Positions 23,289-35,352 of a DNA stretch of 64,000 nucleotides are shown here, piece by piece (positions within the stretch are counted from its first letter, which is position 1; each line of letters opens with the position of its first letter). A program made the translations under genes and the position numbers. Source of the stretch: Brachionus rotundiformis. Lineage: Eukaryota > Rotifera > Eurotatoria > Ploima > Brachionidae. Location of the stretch: the NCBI GenBank assembly GCA_016802295.1, contig JAESIW010000137.1:1603318-1667317 (forward strand). The letters are read 5' to 3'. The notes under the pieces are model-generated. The model did no database searches. It saw only the letters and a list, made by a program, of their open reading frames with translations, and was not told the DNA's origin.

Positions 23289-23567
23289 TTTATCTGTTTA
23301 ATTTAAACCATAAAGTTAAAATTAAGAAAATATTTAATTTTTTTAATTTAAATAGCTCTGTGAAGAATTTTAAATTTTTAAATAACGCTTTATAAATATA
23401 TGTACAAAATAATAATAGAGTTAAAAATTCAATCTTTATTTTAATACATTATTTTCTGGTATAAAATAATATTTATTTTTGCAATTGCTTTTTTTCATAC
23501 ACCCTGAGATCAAGGAATCCATTTTAAATTTGCACATGTTCAAATTGTAGATACATTAAGATAAAAA
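23289..23567. promoter_or_regulatory. Divergent promoter region, MRPS9 / CTPS
   Basis: 279 bp separate the start codons of two divergently transcribed genes, so both promoters must lie here unless the leaders are trans-spliced. No TATA or other motif can be singled out in such AT-rich DNA. A short less AT-rich patch lies at 23500-23540. Confidence 0.45.
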
Positions 23568-25576
23568 ATGAAATACATTTTAGTCACTGGTGGTGTAATA
23601 AGTGGTGTTGGAAAAGGAGTAATATCTTCTAGTATTGGAAGTGTCCTAAAATGCTGCGGTCTAAGAGTCACTAGCATTAAAATAGATCCTTATATCAACA
23701 TTGATGCTGGAACATTTTCTCCGTTTGAGCATGGCGAAGTTTTTGTTTTGGACGATGGTGGCGAAGTTGATTTGGATCTGGGTAACTACGAGAGATTTCT
23801 GGATGTTGACTTGAACAAAGACAATAATATTACCACTGGAAAAATTTATCAGCATGTGATTAATAAAGAACGACGTGGTGACTATTTGGGAAAAACTGTA
23901 CAAGGTACCAAAATAAATCAGAATTAACAATTTTTATACATTGAATTTTAGTTATTCCGCATATTACTGATGCAATCCAAGAATGGGTTGAAAAAGTTGC
24001 AAGAGTGTCAGTAGATCCAAATGATCCGACTGAACCAGAAATTTGCATCATTGAACTAGGAGGAACCATTGGCGACATCGAGGGAATGCCTTTTATTGAA
24101 GCCTTTCGCCAATTTCAGTTCAGAGTTAAGAGGGAAAATTTTTGCAGCGTTCATGTTAGTTTGGTTCCAATACAGAATGGTGAGCACAAGACAAAGCCAA
24201 CCCAGAATAGTGTTAAAGAGCTGAGAGGTTTGGGCATATCGCCGGACATTTTAATCTGTCGATGCACTACGCCTTTCCCAGAATCGGCAAGAGATAAAAT
24301 TTCTATGTTTTCACATGTAGAAAAGGACCAAGTCATTTGTTTGCCAGACGTGAACAACATTTATAAAGTACCTCTTATTTTATATGAGCATAAATTGGCC
24401 GAGTTCTTTGCAGAAAAGCTTTCAATAGACAATATTAAGGAAAAACTAAGCCAAGCAACTATCATGCCCAAGATAGACGTGGATAACTTAAAAATTTCTG
24501 AAGGAATTATGAAAAAATGGATCGAGTTATATGACAGAACTGAAAGCTTGTCAAAAACTGTTGAAATCGCTCTAGTTGGTAAATACACCACTCAATCTGA
24601 TACATATGCATCAATAATTAAGGCTTTGGATCATGCTGGCTTGGAATCAAATAGAAAAGTCAAAATTTTGGTAAATATATATCACAAAAATGTTCCCTTT
24701 CTTATTCATTATAATTTTAGTTTATTGATTCTTCTGATTTGGAGCAAACGACCCAATTAGAGGATCCTGTTAAATATCACCAAGCTTGGCAATCTATTTG
24801 CCGTACTGAGTAATCTATTTTTTTAAAATAAAAAGAAAAGAAAAACTTTATTTTAATTTTATAATTAAAGTGGTATCTTGGTACCAGGTGGATTCGGTAT
24901 ACGCGGTACGGAAGGAATGATAGCTGCTGCAAACTGGGCTCGTGTTAACAAAAAACCCTATTTGGGAATATGCTTGGGATTTCAATGTGCAGTTATTGAG
25001 TTTTGTAGAAATGCGCTGAATTTGAAGCATGCCACTTCAAGTGAATTTGACAAGAATGCCGAATATCAAGTAGTGATCGAAATGCCAGAGCACAACCAGG
25101 GTCAAATGGGCGGAACAATGAGACTTGGAAAGAGAAAGACCATTTTCAAACAAACTGACTCAATACTTAGAAAATTGTACGGAAATACTGAATATATTGA
25201 TGAAAGGCATAGACATCGCTATGAAGTGAACCCCAAGTATGTCAAGGAATTGGAAAATAATGGCATGATTTTCACTGGTCAGTCTGAAGATGGTAATAGA
25301 ATGGAAATTATGGAATTAAAGTCACATCCATATTATGTTGGTGTTCAATATCATCCTGAGTATTTGTCTCGACCCACTCGACCATCTGCTCCTTATGTTG
25401 GCTTTGTTCTTGCTGCTTGCAACAAATTGGACTCTTACATGAAAAAGTTGGAAATTGATCCCTTGAATACCCCTGGTAACATAGCTGGAAATGGACGCAA
25501 ATATTTTTACTTGCATACATTTGATGAATCAAATGCTCAATTGAGCACTAAATTTCAAGAGAATCTCTCAGTTTAA
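23568..25576 (+). CDS. CTPS: CTP synthase
   Basis: Makes CTP from UTP, ATP and glutamine. Four exons: 23568-23904, 23952-24670, 24721-24809, 24871-25576; 616 aa (human CTPS1 is 591). The N-terminal ammonia-ligase domain starts MKYILVTGGVISGVGKGVIS and carries SIKIDPYINIDAGTFSP, GEVFVLDDGGEVDLDLGNYERF and CIIELGGTIGDIEGMPF. The C-terminal class-I glutamine amidotransferase has VPGGFGIRGTEGM, the nucleophile in YLGICLGFQ and the His/Glu pair in VQYHPEYLSRP. All key residues are present. It is the first of three closely spaced plus-strand genes. Confidence 0.97.
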
Positions 25577-25765
25577 AAATTTTATCAAATCTTAAATATA
25601 TTATTATCGTTTTTATTTTATTTAACCCATATTGAAATTTGTTTTGCTTTTTTGATCAAAAAATAGTCTTTAAAAATTAAAATTTTTATATTTAATTTGA
25701 TTAGGCTTTAAAACCTATTATTTGGAAATTCAATTTTTTGAAAAAAAAAAATTTTTATCTGAAGA

Positions 25766-27983
25766 ATGGCTGAAACTACTTTAGAAGGCCAAATTTCGAA
25801 CTTGTCATTCGCAACTGTAAGTAATTTGTCATCAAAAATATTAAGAAAATATTTAATAATTTAATAAAAATTAATTAATAGAAATTTAACCATTTCTTAT
25901 CATAATTATATTATTAATTGATAAATTCAATTCAATTTTATCAAATTATAAAAAAAATTTATTATTTGATGATGGTTATCAAATTATAACATTTCTAGTA
26001 AATAATCTAAATATATTCTAAATAGAAAGCGAGTGTTTTGAATGTGAAAATTAACTTTGTTAAAGACATAAATGACCTGCCATTGACCAAAAACGATTCT
26101 TTGCTCTTAATCGGAAAATCCAAAGACTTAAAGCTAGTGCCAAACAATCATTTGAGCTCTGTTTTAGGCAAACTTGAAATACCAACTACGGTAATTATTA
26201 ATTCTATATTGTCTTCTTTTTAGTTAATGATTATTTTAGTGGTACTCTGAGTCAATTAATTATTTGTGTGCTGCAAAAAAAAGCGAAGAAGAAGGCACCA
26301 AATTGGCAAACGGGACCAACATCTCATGGTTAAATAGGTTGAATATTAATGTTATATCAGCTAAATGTAGCCGATATAATACACCATCAAGAGCTCATTT
26401 GATCACCAAAATTGTGAAAACAAATAGTTTTTGTAGCAATCAAACTATCTTAGTCGCTTGTGAACGTAAATATTCGATTGCATGTGCATCAGCTGTGGCT
26501 CGAGCATTCCCATTATATTCATCAAAAACCAACAACGAGTCCAAGAATCAAAGAAATGTAACTGTATCCTTTGTTTTTGTTGATGATGGTTGTAAGAGTC
26601 CAAATCCGTCAGATAATGAGGTTGCTTGTTTTAATGCCATTGGAGAATCAGTCAGATTGACCGCCAAAATAGTTGACACACCATGTGCAGAAATGACCAC
26701 TGACCACTTTTTGCTAGTAAATAAAAATTGGCTGTATAAAAGGATTTTTTTTATTTAAAATAATAAAGGAAATAAAAAATGTGGCCAAAGAGCTTGGAAT
26801 TGAACCAATGGTTGTAGAAGGCGAAGAATTGAATAAACGTGGATTTGGAGGACTTTACAATGTTGGCAAGGCAGCTGTCAATCCACCAAAACTAGTAGTC
26901 TTATCAAACATAAAGTCTGGTTCTAAACGTAACATAGCCTGGGTTGGTAAAGGCATTGTATACGATACTGGCGGCCTTTGCATTAAGTCCAGATCTAATA
27001 TGTGTGGAATGAAACAAGATTGTGGTGGAGCAGCTGGTGTTCTTGGTGCTTTTTATGCTGCTGTCAAATTGGTACTTTAAACAAATTTAGTTTATGCTTA
27101 ATTTTATTGTTCCAAATAATAGGGGTTTGAAGACAATTTGCATGCAGTCTTTTGTTTGGCAGAAAACGCTGTTGGTCCCAATGCCTACAGGTAAAATTGA
27201 AAGCGTTTTTTTTTTTGATTAATTTATTTCCTCGTTTTAAGACCTGATGACATTATCAAACTTTATTCAGGAAAGTAAGTTTAAATAAGAATTATTTTAT
27301 TGTTTTATTAAAAAAAAAACAATATTTTTTAGAACTGTTGAGATTACAAATACAGATGCAGAAGGAAGAGTTGTGTTGGGCGATGGTGTAGCTTATGCAA
27401 GAAAAGACCTTAATGCTGACATAATTTTAGACATGGCTACATTGACCGGTGCTCAGGGCATTGCTACCGGAAAATATCATGCTGGCTTTTTGACCAATAG
27501 TGAAAAATGGGAAAAAACTTGTGTAGAAACAGGCAAAGCATGTGCTGATTTATGTTTTCCATTGGTTTTTACACCAGAGCTACACTTTAGCGAATTTAAC
27601 AGCGAAGTAGCCGATATGAAAAATTCTGTTGCTGTAATCAATAGGCATATTTTTAATTTTTTTCTAAATTTTCTAAATTAAAGAACCCGTCAAATGCATC
27701 TTCAGCTTGTGCTGGCTTGTTTATCCATTCCCATATTGGTTCAAAATTTGAAGGAATTTGGATCCATTTAGACATTGCTTATCCAGTTTCAGATGTAATA
27801 TTAAGATGTTAAATAAGCGACTTTTCTAATTTTTCTTATCCAAAGGGTGATCGCGCTACGGGCTTCGGAGTCAGCTTATTGAACTGCTTGTTTGCCGATT
27901 CAAGCTCGAATCCAGCTTTAAAAAAGATGGGTCCAGAATGTTCATTGCCACTTAAAAATGATGAATTGGAAAACGATGATTAA
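25766..27983 (+). CDS. NPEPL1: M17-family leucyl aminopeptidase-like, NPEPL1 type
   Basis: A metallo-aminopeptidase of family M17. Nine exons: 25766-25816, 26026-26190, 26240-26716, 26769-27071, 27123-27190, 27242-27274, 27333-27633, 27684-27794, 27846-27983; 548 aa (human NPEPL1 is about 520). The catalytic domain is very well conserved: RGFGGLYNVGKAAVNPPKL, AWVGKGIVYDTGGL (Lys and Asp ligands), MKQDCGGAAGVLGAF, NTDAEGRVVLGDG (the M17 signature), DMATLTGAQGIATGKYHAG and ELHFSEFNSEVADMKNSV. Compared with human NPEPL1 a three-residue D-R-D insert after NSVA is missing at the exon 7/8 junction. The 33-nt sixth exon is the smallest in the window. Confidence 0.95.
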
Positions 27984-28183
27984 AATATATAACTAATTAT
28001 TTAACTTTTTAAACTTGAAAACTATTTAATTAAAACTATTTAAAATAAATTTCTAAACAAAGTTGATTTTTGTTTAATTATAAGCAAATGCATATAAACC
28101 TGTAGTTTTGCACTTTAATTCCTTTTAAATTTGTTTTCAAATAGAAGAAAAAATATTGAAATTTAAATTTTAAAAAAATAAGA

Positions 28184-28609
28184 ATGAAATTGGTGAGATT
28201 TTTGATGAAATTGTCACATGAAACAGTGACCATTGAGCTAAAAAATGGAGTTCAAGTGAATGGTACAGTGTCAGGTGTTGACATGAGCATGAATACTCAT
28301 CTAAAAGCTGTCAAATTGACCGTAAAAAACAAGGAGCCCATTAGCGTAGACACGATTACTATTAGGGGAAACAATATTAGATATGTAATTCTTCCAGACA
28401 GTTTGCCTTTGGACACCCTGCTTATTGATGATACTCCTAAAGCCAAAGCTAAGAAGAAAGAAGGTTTTTATCTTAAATTTTTTATTTTTATATTTCTTAT
28501 AATTTTTTTAAAAGGGGTTACAAAGATTAGTGGACGTGGAAGAGGTAGAGGCAGAGGTAGAGGTGGCCCGAGAGGTGGACGTGGTCCGAGACCAGGTGGA
28601 AGAAAATAA
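28184..28609 (+). CDS. SNRPD1: Spliceosomal Sm protein D1
   Basis: A core Sm-ring subunit of the spliceosomal snRNPs. Exons 28184-28463 and 28515-28609; 124 aa. The Sm1 motif (HETVTIELKNGVQVNGTVSG, VDMSMNTHLK) and Sm2 motif (IRGNNIRYVILPDSL) are intact. The tail is the SmD1-typical Gly-Arg repeat ending GGRK, the target of symmetric arginine dimethylation. The intron is 51 nt, a multiple of three, and contains no in-frame stop. Retention would insert 17 hydrophobic residues and stay in frame. I treat it as an intron because it has GT/AG ends and falls between the Sm fold and the GR tail. Confidence 0.95.
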   Translation: MKLVRFLMKLSHETVTIELKNGVQVNGTVSGVDMSMNTHLKAVKLTVKNKEPISVDTITIRGNNIRYVILPDSLPLDTLLIDDTPKAKAKKKEGFYLKFFIFIFLIIFLKGVTKISGRGRGRGRGRGGPRGGRGPRPGGRK

Positions 28610-29836
28610 AATATCCATTTTTTTTGTATTAAATGTATTGTTGTTAGCTTTTCCACTGTTATTAAAAGATTTATTAAACGCTTTTAATGTAAACCTTATG
28701 CACGTAAAATTCATTATATAATAAAAGATTGATTAAAATTGTTTATTTTGATGCTTTGATATCAAACAATATTTGACCAAAAGTTGTATCATTAAATGAT
28801 TGTTTAGAATTATATTTTGGAAATAAATTTGAATATATTTAAATCAAATTAGGTGTTAGGCTATATTAAAATGATTTAGTCGATTGGTGATAAAGATGAC
28901 CAATAAAAATTGGCATGTTTGATGGTAAAGAGATAAATTTATGAAATATGACCAAAGAATTGGTTAAAATTATCAAAATGATTAAATTAAATTCTCAAGA
29001 ATCAAGTATTAAACTTTTATTGATATTTAATATTCAATTTTAGTTGTATTATCATTAAATGTATTTAACAAATCTAAAAAAATGGTTGTAGGATATCTTG
29101 CATCCAAGTTTGATATTAGCTTGAATTAAATAAGGACCGAAAATCTGTATCATATGAAATATTATTTATTAAAAAATAAAATTAAACAAAAATTTTATAT
29201 TTATTAAAAATAATAATAAATTGCAGACCATGATAATAGTTCATTTGTTTTATTAATTTGAAAGGATAAATTGAAGTTGTTCAATTTTAACGAAAACAAG
29301 CAAATAGACTTCATTTAAATTTATTTAAATTGACATTAAATACTGATTAGGAATCTAAAAAAGAACATAATATACCGAACATTATTTGATTGATTTAATT
29401 GTCAACTAATTAATTAACTCAAAATGTCATTAAAATTCAAAATTTATATAAATAGCCGTTCTATTTTAAATATGTTCACAAGTTTAATAATTAAAAATTC
29501 AAATTTTAAATATCACATTCGAAAGAACCGACAAAACATCCATTACAAAATATCATTAGCCTGAAATTCGAAATTCATCCTCGAATGGTTAAATTAAAAA
29601 AAAAATCCATAATCCACCACTATTTTTTATCACACCCTCACTCAAATTGATAACAACCTAAACCTGAAGATAATAAATTATATTAAGCCTACTAATAAAA
29701 CTGGTCCATTCGAATAATAAACAAATTATTTCCTTTAAACTCTTAATTAATATCTTACAACTTTCAATTTTAGATTTTATTAGAGCCAATTAGACCCTAG
29801 CTGAAAATCTAGTAAAAACCAAATTAGATAACTACG
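28610..29836. other. Long intergenic region upstream of T-box gene
   Basis: 1.2 kb without a coding frame between SmD1 and the T-box gene. It is AT-rich but less homopolymeric near 29400-29800. Developmental regulatory elements are expected here by analogy; no specific site can be supported. Confidence 0.4.
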
Positions 29837-31243
29837 ATGTTAAACAATTCTAGCTTTTCTATAAATACTCTTACCAGTGGAACTTTACAGCACAACACTG
29901 AATCAAACATTCAATCTGAAAACATGAAATTCCAAAACTATCCAACTTGCTACACAGTCCAGAATATGGTACCTCAAAATCAATATGGTCAACCAAACAT
30001 AACAATTGACTTGGAAGAAAAAGATTTATGGACGCGCTTTTACCACTTGACAAATGAAATGATTCTTACCAAGGCTGGTAGAAGAACTTTTCCTTTGATT
30101 AGAATTAGAATGTCTGGTTTGGACGAGTCGTGTCTTTACACTGTGCAAATTGAATTTAGACCATCTGATAACTTAAAATACAGATTTGTAAATGGTGAAT
30201 GGAAAACGAGTCCAAAGAATGACAATTTCAAAAATTCCCAACCTCCAATCGTATATGAACACAGTGACTCTCCAAACTTTGGACATCACTGGTCAAAAGA
30301 CTCAATTGCATTTGCTAAATTGAAGTTGACTAATAACGAGAATACCAAAAATTTGGATGCTGTTTTTCTCAAATCATTGAACAAATATGACCCAATTATT
30401 CATGTTTACCGACACGATAAAAAGAATGTTGATGACAAGGTTTTGGTTTTTTCCAAATTTTTCAAAGAAACTCAATTTATCGCTGTTACAGCTTACCAGA
30501 ATGAACAGATTACCAATTTAAAGATTAAACACAACCCATTTGCCAAGGCTTTTTTAAACAATAAACCTTTGATAACAATCGAGAATGACAAAGTTGTTAC
30601 TTGTGAGTCGGAAAAAAAGGAACAACCATCAGTAAATGCATCCAACAATTTGACAAAGTCTTTAAATAACTTTTCAGTTCAAAATACAATACTTGCTCCA
30701 AAGCAAAATCACACAAAAAATACTTCACTGCATCCTTATTACCAAGTTAACAACTTTGCTTACCAATATCCCACTCAGCACTTTTATCAATCATTTTACG
30801 ATTCCTATTATAATCCAACTTTTTACCAGAACTACAATTATGGTCAATACTGTACAGTAAACGGATCTTATCAAAATAGTTATTATAATACCGAAAATTT
30901 AAATCAAAATTACTACCCATTTAATAACGATTTTAATCATTTATTGGAGCAGAATAATGTTTATCCAAATGATAGAGCCAAACAATCATCACCTATATAT
31001 GAAAATGAATATCTCTTAGATTCTGGAAAAAGAAAGAGCATTGAATACGAAAGCCGTCCGGCTAAGAGGCAAGCTTGTGCAACCGAGCTTACTGAATCAC
31101 CCGTGTACAAGATAATCAAACCTGAATACACAGAACAATCAGATGACTCACTTAACTCTACAGAAAATTTCTTTGCTCATTTAAGCAATCAAACGAATCA
31201 TTCATCAACTTCATTTACTTTATCTTCTAATGGGTCTTTTTAA
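29837..31243 (+). CDS. T-box transcription factor, Brachyury-like
   Basis: A single-exon 468-aa DNA-binding factor. The T-box covers about residues 58-245: LWTRFYHLTNEMILTKAGRR, SGLDESCLYTVQIEF, VNGEWKTSP, HSDSPNFGHHWSKDSIAFAK, LKLTNNE, SLNKYDPIIHVYRHD, FKETQFIAVTAYQNEQITNL and KIKHNPFAKAFLNNK. LTNEMI with NPFAKAF favours the Brachyury/TBX group. The middle is divergent, with an insertion after VYRHD where Brachyury has a short link. The C-terminal half is rich in Asn/Tyr/Gln/Ser, with a basic patch (KRKSIEYESRPAKR) that may be a nuclear-localisation signal. T-box genes usually have conserved introns in the domain; none is present, so retroposition or intron loss is implied. Confidence 0.88.
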   Translation: MLNNSSFSINTLTSGTLQHNTESNIQSENMKFQNYPTCYTVQNMVPQNQYGQPNITIDLEEKDLWTRFYHLTNEMILTKAGRRTFPLIRIRMSGLDESCLYTVQIEFRPSDNLKYRFVNGEWKTSPKNDNFKNSQPPIVYEHSDSPNFGHHWSKDSIAFAKLKLTNNENTKNLDAVFLKSLNKYDPIIHVYRHDKKNVDDKVLVFSKFFKETQFIAVTAYQNEQITNLKIKHNPFAKAFLNNKPLITIENDKVVTCESEKKEQPSVNASNNLTKSLNNFSVQNTILAPKQNHTKNTSLHPYYQVNNFAYQYPTQHFYQSFYDSYYNPTFYQNYNYGQYCTVNGSYQNSYYNTENLNQNYYPFNNDFNHLLEQNNVYPNDRAKQSSPIYENEYLLDSGKRKSIEYESRPAKRQACATELTESPVYKIIKPEYTEQSDDSLNSTENFFAHLSNQTNHSSTSFTLSSNGSF

Positions 31244-31467
31244 TTTCGGGCGATAAAACGAATTTCACCAATTTTTTTAAACTTATTTTATTATTTTATT
31301 TTTTTTGTATTTAAATTTCATTTAATAAAAAATATTCTCTTCACTATTATTTTTAATTATGTATAAAAATTAATAATTTGAATTATTAGGTTATAATTTA
31401 ATTTTTGGATTTGTTTAAATAAAGTTTAAAATATATTTAATTTCTAATATTTTTAAAATGATACATT

Positions 31468-33453
31468 TTAATTTAAAGACTGGCAAACTAGGTCTACACT
31501 CGGATTGGTCGAAATGTAGTGTCCTCTTGGATTTATAATTGTTTTCAAGTCGTAGCAAATTCCATAATGATTACTCAATATATTTGTTTCCAATCTCTGT
31601 CTTCTGTCATTTAAAACCGCTTTATAATCATTCATTTTAGATAAGTTGTCTCTTAAGTCTGTTGCTGCATTCCACACTGCATTGTTGTATCTTGCTTGCC
31701 TATTAACAAAAAAAAAGACAATAGAACAATTTTTTAAAGTTATATTTTATACCTATTTTTATGATCCATATGATAAGGTTCGACTTCATTTAATTTGGTC
31801 TCCAGCTGGTTCAAATATACTTGATTTAGCATGTCTAGAGTACCCAACTTATTTCTGGTATCGCCAATTGCACTACTTATCTGGTCAATTTCTCTATTTA
31901 ACTAAAACAAAATAGACCTTGTTATCAAAGTTAATTAATTTTACATCATATTGATTATCTATTAATCTAGACTGATACTCAAGACCTTTTTCCACTTGTT
32001 TTGAGGCTATTTGATGGGTGTCAAGCCATTGTTTAGATATATTTAATCCTATTTTATCAATTGTATCTATTACCTTTTGGTTCAATAGATCAGCCTTTTG
32101 AACCAAATCTTTAGCACCAATTAGACCTTTTTTAGCCAAACTGAACCAATCTTCTATTCTCATAGGTCTTTACAAAATCAATTAAATAAAAATAAAAACT
32201 AAATATTTAATAATTCATATAAAATAAATACAATTTAGCGCTATTTTTAATATATCCATTCGAGTCACGAAGGTATGTTGTCTCATATGCTTTGGTATGT
32301 AATTTATGCATTAAAATAACTTTGGCTTCTTCGAAAATTTCCTCCAAATTGTTGTAGGCAAACGATTCAATAGAACTTAATTTAAAAATTTAATCAAATT
32401 CTTATATAAGCTTCAAATTTATTACTTAAGTCCAAAATGAGCTTCTTTCAAGATTTGATTAGCCAATTCTCTACACTTCTGCATTACCTGAGAGTCCTTA
32501 AACAGAATATTAGTTTATAAATTAGTATAAAAAGACCACATTATATCAAGATTTTATCAAGTTTTTACTTTATGAATTGATTCTTCCGTGCTGTAATAGG
32601 CGTCTCTTTCCGAAGTAGGTCTTAGGCCACGATCCCATATATTCCTATCAATAATTCGTTCTCCATACACGAAATTGTCAGCGTTTTTTTTCAACTCAGT
32701 TGCATTAGATTGTAATTTGTTATAAGATAATAGAATATTTTCAATAGATGATATTAGCTCCGTAAAAAATTCTCCTACTTTATCTAAATTGTTCATATCA
32801 CCTGAATAAGTCTCAAAAACATCTCTGGCATTTATATCATGACATTTATTGCGCATATAATCGCCCAGCTCCATCAAACAGGCCTAATTTTATATAAAAA
32901 AATTATTAATATTTTTTAAATGCCAGTAACCTACCACAACATCTCTTAAATACAAAGTCCCTGTTTTGAGCCATCTATTGCTCACAAAATGATCACCATG
33001 GTTCTCTTTTAGGTAAGCTTCTTGGTAAATTGACGCATGATCAGCTTTGGCTATTGAATTTACTTTAGTATTGTACATAAAATCGAGCTTGGTACGGACT
33101 GGAGCTGTGTGAGCTGAACGATGAAGTACATTATCCTGACTTGTTTTATAGTTGTTCGAATAATTGTCTGAAAGTCTGTTTGCCATAAACGATTCACTTG
33201 TCAAATTTTGGTAAGACGGACTGACGAATGGTTTGACACTTAGCTTTTTCAAAATGGGTTCATAGTCTTTCAAGTAGGCAATATTGCCAGAATGTGCCAA
33301 CAAGTTACCATGACTTTTTCCTAAATTGTACTCAGCCTGATATGTTGAGAATATTTTCTCATCATTTGGATTCAATGTCTTACTTTTTTGAATGATTGTT
33401 CGTGATGGCAACATTATATGGTTAAAATAATTCTTTTTTGTTTTTGTTTTCAA
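31468..33453 (-). CDS. Coiled-coil protein, tektin-like, function unknown
   Basis: Seven exons: 33453-32935, 32883-32569, 32496-32426, 32375-32232, 32167-31945, 31901-31753, 31699-31468; 550 aa, every junction in frame. It is largely alpha-helical and charged, for example SSIENILLSYNKLQSNATEL, NLEEIFEEAKVILMHKL, SLAKKGLIGAKDLVQKADLL and NQVYLNQLETKLNEVEPYHM. It has no signal peptide or membrane segment. The rhythm of short helices with conserved Trp/Asn/Arg and the end GHYISTNPSVDLVCQSLN faintly recall tektins and tektin-like microtubule inner proteins (compare their RPNVELCRD motif), but I cannot name the family. An axonemal role is only a guess. An internal Met at codon 14 (IMLPSRT) could be the real start. 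Confidence 0.6.
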
Positions 33454-34135
33454 CAGAAAATCTCGACAGAATTAAAATTTTTCCAAAGCTAAAAAAAGTT
33501 GTCATAGATACAGTAATTTCTGATTTACATGTAATCAATTGAAATAAGCTTTTTACGTTTTTGCTGAAGATTGAAGATCAATTTAAAATGCTTTTAGTAA
33601 ATAATATAAATTTTGGTAATTGTTTTTTGAGTTTAAGAACATTTAAAAAATGTCCATATAAAAGTGTAATTATAAGATCAAATTATCATTCATTATTTAA
33701 TGTTTTTTTTAATTTTTTTAAAATATAAAATTTATAATTGTTTTTATATTGAAATAAAATTGATTAACAATTTATTTATCATTAATAATAAAATCTTTTT
33801 GAAGTTACTTTTATAGAGATAGATCAAGTATGGAATAGATAAATAACCATGTATCCTCTGTTTTTTAAAGAAATTAAAAAATTTATTAATTTATTTTATA
33901 TTTTTTATCTCAGCTCTAGACCGATTAAATAAAAAAATAGCTAAACCAAGATAAACAGAATGTTTATTATCAATTTAATTTTTGGAAAAAAAATTGAACA
34001 AAAACACAATTTTGATTCTAATTTATTTCAAATAATTAATATTTATCGAAAATTTTCGTTATAGTGAAATAAAATTTTTTGAGCATTTTAAATTTTTTTG
34101 TTAATTAGTTACAATTATGATTGCTTATTTAATGA
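33454..34135. other. Intergenic, coiled-coil gene to SEH1
   Basis: About 680 bp, AT-rich, no gene or repeat recognised. Confidence 0.4.
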
Positions 34136-35352
34136 TTAATTTTTAATTGCGGTCTTAGTTGCTGTTTCCTCGAATGTTTTTGGAAACATTAGTGTTAGTT
34201 TAATATTCTGGTCTGTAAATGGAGAACGGGCATCACCATTAATTACAGCGAAGCATTTCCATTCAGAAATATTATCTAATTTGTTAAATTTAAAAAAATA
34301 CTAAACTTTAAATCTAAATTACTTTTCCATAGTTTCACTTTTCTATCATCACCTGCAGACGCCAATACAGAACCAACTGTGTTCCAACAAACTCGCCAAA
34401 TCTTATATAAAATTTCTAAAAGATAAATAGCAAACAAGAATACTTACCGAAGCTTCGTTATCTAATTTGGTAGTATTGATTTGATACTTATATTGTTCTC
34501 GACTAAAAAAAAACTAAATAGATAATTTTTTTAATTAGGTTACATACGATATTGATTTAATTGTACAGATGAGCAAAGATTTGGAAGCTATCGCCAAAGT
34601 ATGATACAACTTTCCGACCGAAGGGGCAAAAGCAAGAGATCTAATAGAATCTGTGCAAACTTGGGCTTTTTCTACTTTGGTATATTGTCTGGTATTTTCA
34701 TTATGCTCAAAAATAATCAGCTTTTCCGAGGTTGAATTGATTTCATCAGACCCGAGTGCTAAAAGAATTGGCAATTTAAAGCAAGTGCTCCAGCTACACG
34801 AGCTGCAAGAACTCATATTTGTCCTTAAATCTGGATGAATGATACTCCAAACATTAGAATTTATTATGTCATTGCATTCATAGATTTTGACTTCTCCACT
34901 TTGAGTGCAAATGACCAATTGGAGTCCTAAATACTTAGGTGCAAATTTAAGATCTGTGATTGTTGATCTTGAATCGTGTAGAGCCAGACGTTTAACCCAT
35001 CCATTTTGAGTTGATCGGCCAGTACCAAAGCAGGTTTCTTCATAAATCCACACAACTCTGTCGAACGCAACCGCAAGTAAGTTGCCAAACTCAGGATGAG
35101 CCCATGCGACTTTTTGCAAACCAGAATTATGCTTTAATATATTATTAGGGTAAAATTTATAAAAATAATTTTATATTCATATCATGCCTTTAATTCTTCC
35201 TTAAAAACCCATTCATTATTTTCGTTTATATTCCATATTTTTACAGTTTGGTCTAATGAAGCAGTGGCAACACGTTTTCCATAAAAATCAAATGCTATAT
35301 CCTGGATTAGATCCTTATGGTCAGTTTGTATTTGCTTTAATGACGAGTTCAT
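34136..35352 (-). CDS. SEH1L: Nucleoporin SEH1 (WD-repeat)
   Basis: A beta-propeller shared by the Nup107-160 nuclear pore complex and the GATOR2 complex. Five exons: 35352-35188, 35131-34548, 34502-34448, 34401-34323, 34275-34136; 340 aa (human 360). Diagnostic segments are DHKDLIQDIAFDFYGKRVAT, VAWAHPEFGNLLAVAFDRVV, DSRSTITDLKFAPKYLGLQL, EHNENTRQYTKVEKA and IWRVCWNTVGSVLASAGDD. The first intron (35132-35187) has a GC donor (AAG/GCATGA). No GT donor gives the conserved exon length, and the segment VFKEELK between W and HNSG matches the length of the human segment exactly. Confidence 0.95.

Noticed and set aside
28468..28721. Several overlapping frames on both strands rich in Pro/Leu, Ser/Thr or Val/Glu
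   Set aside because: They are out-of-frame readings of the SmD1 Gly-Arg repeat codons.
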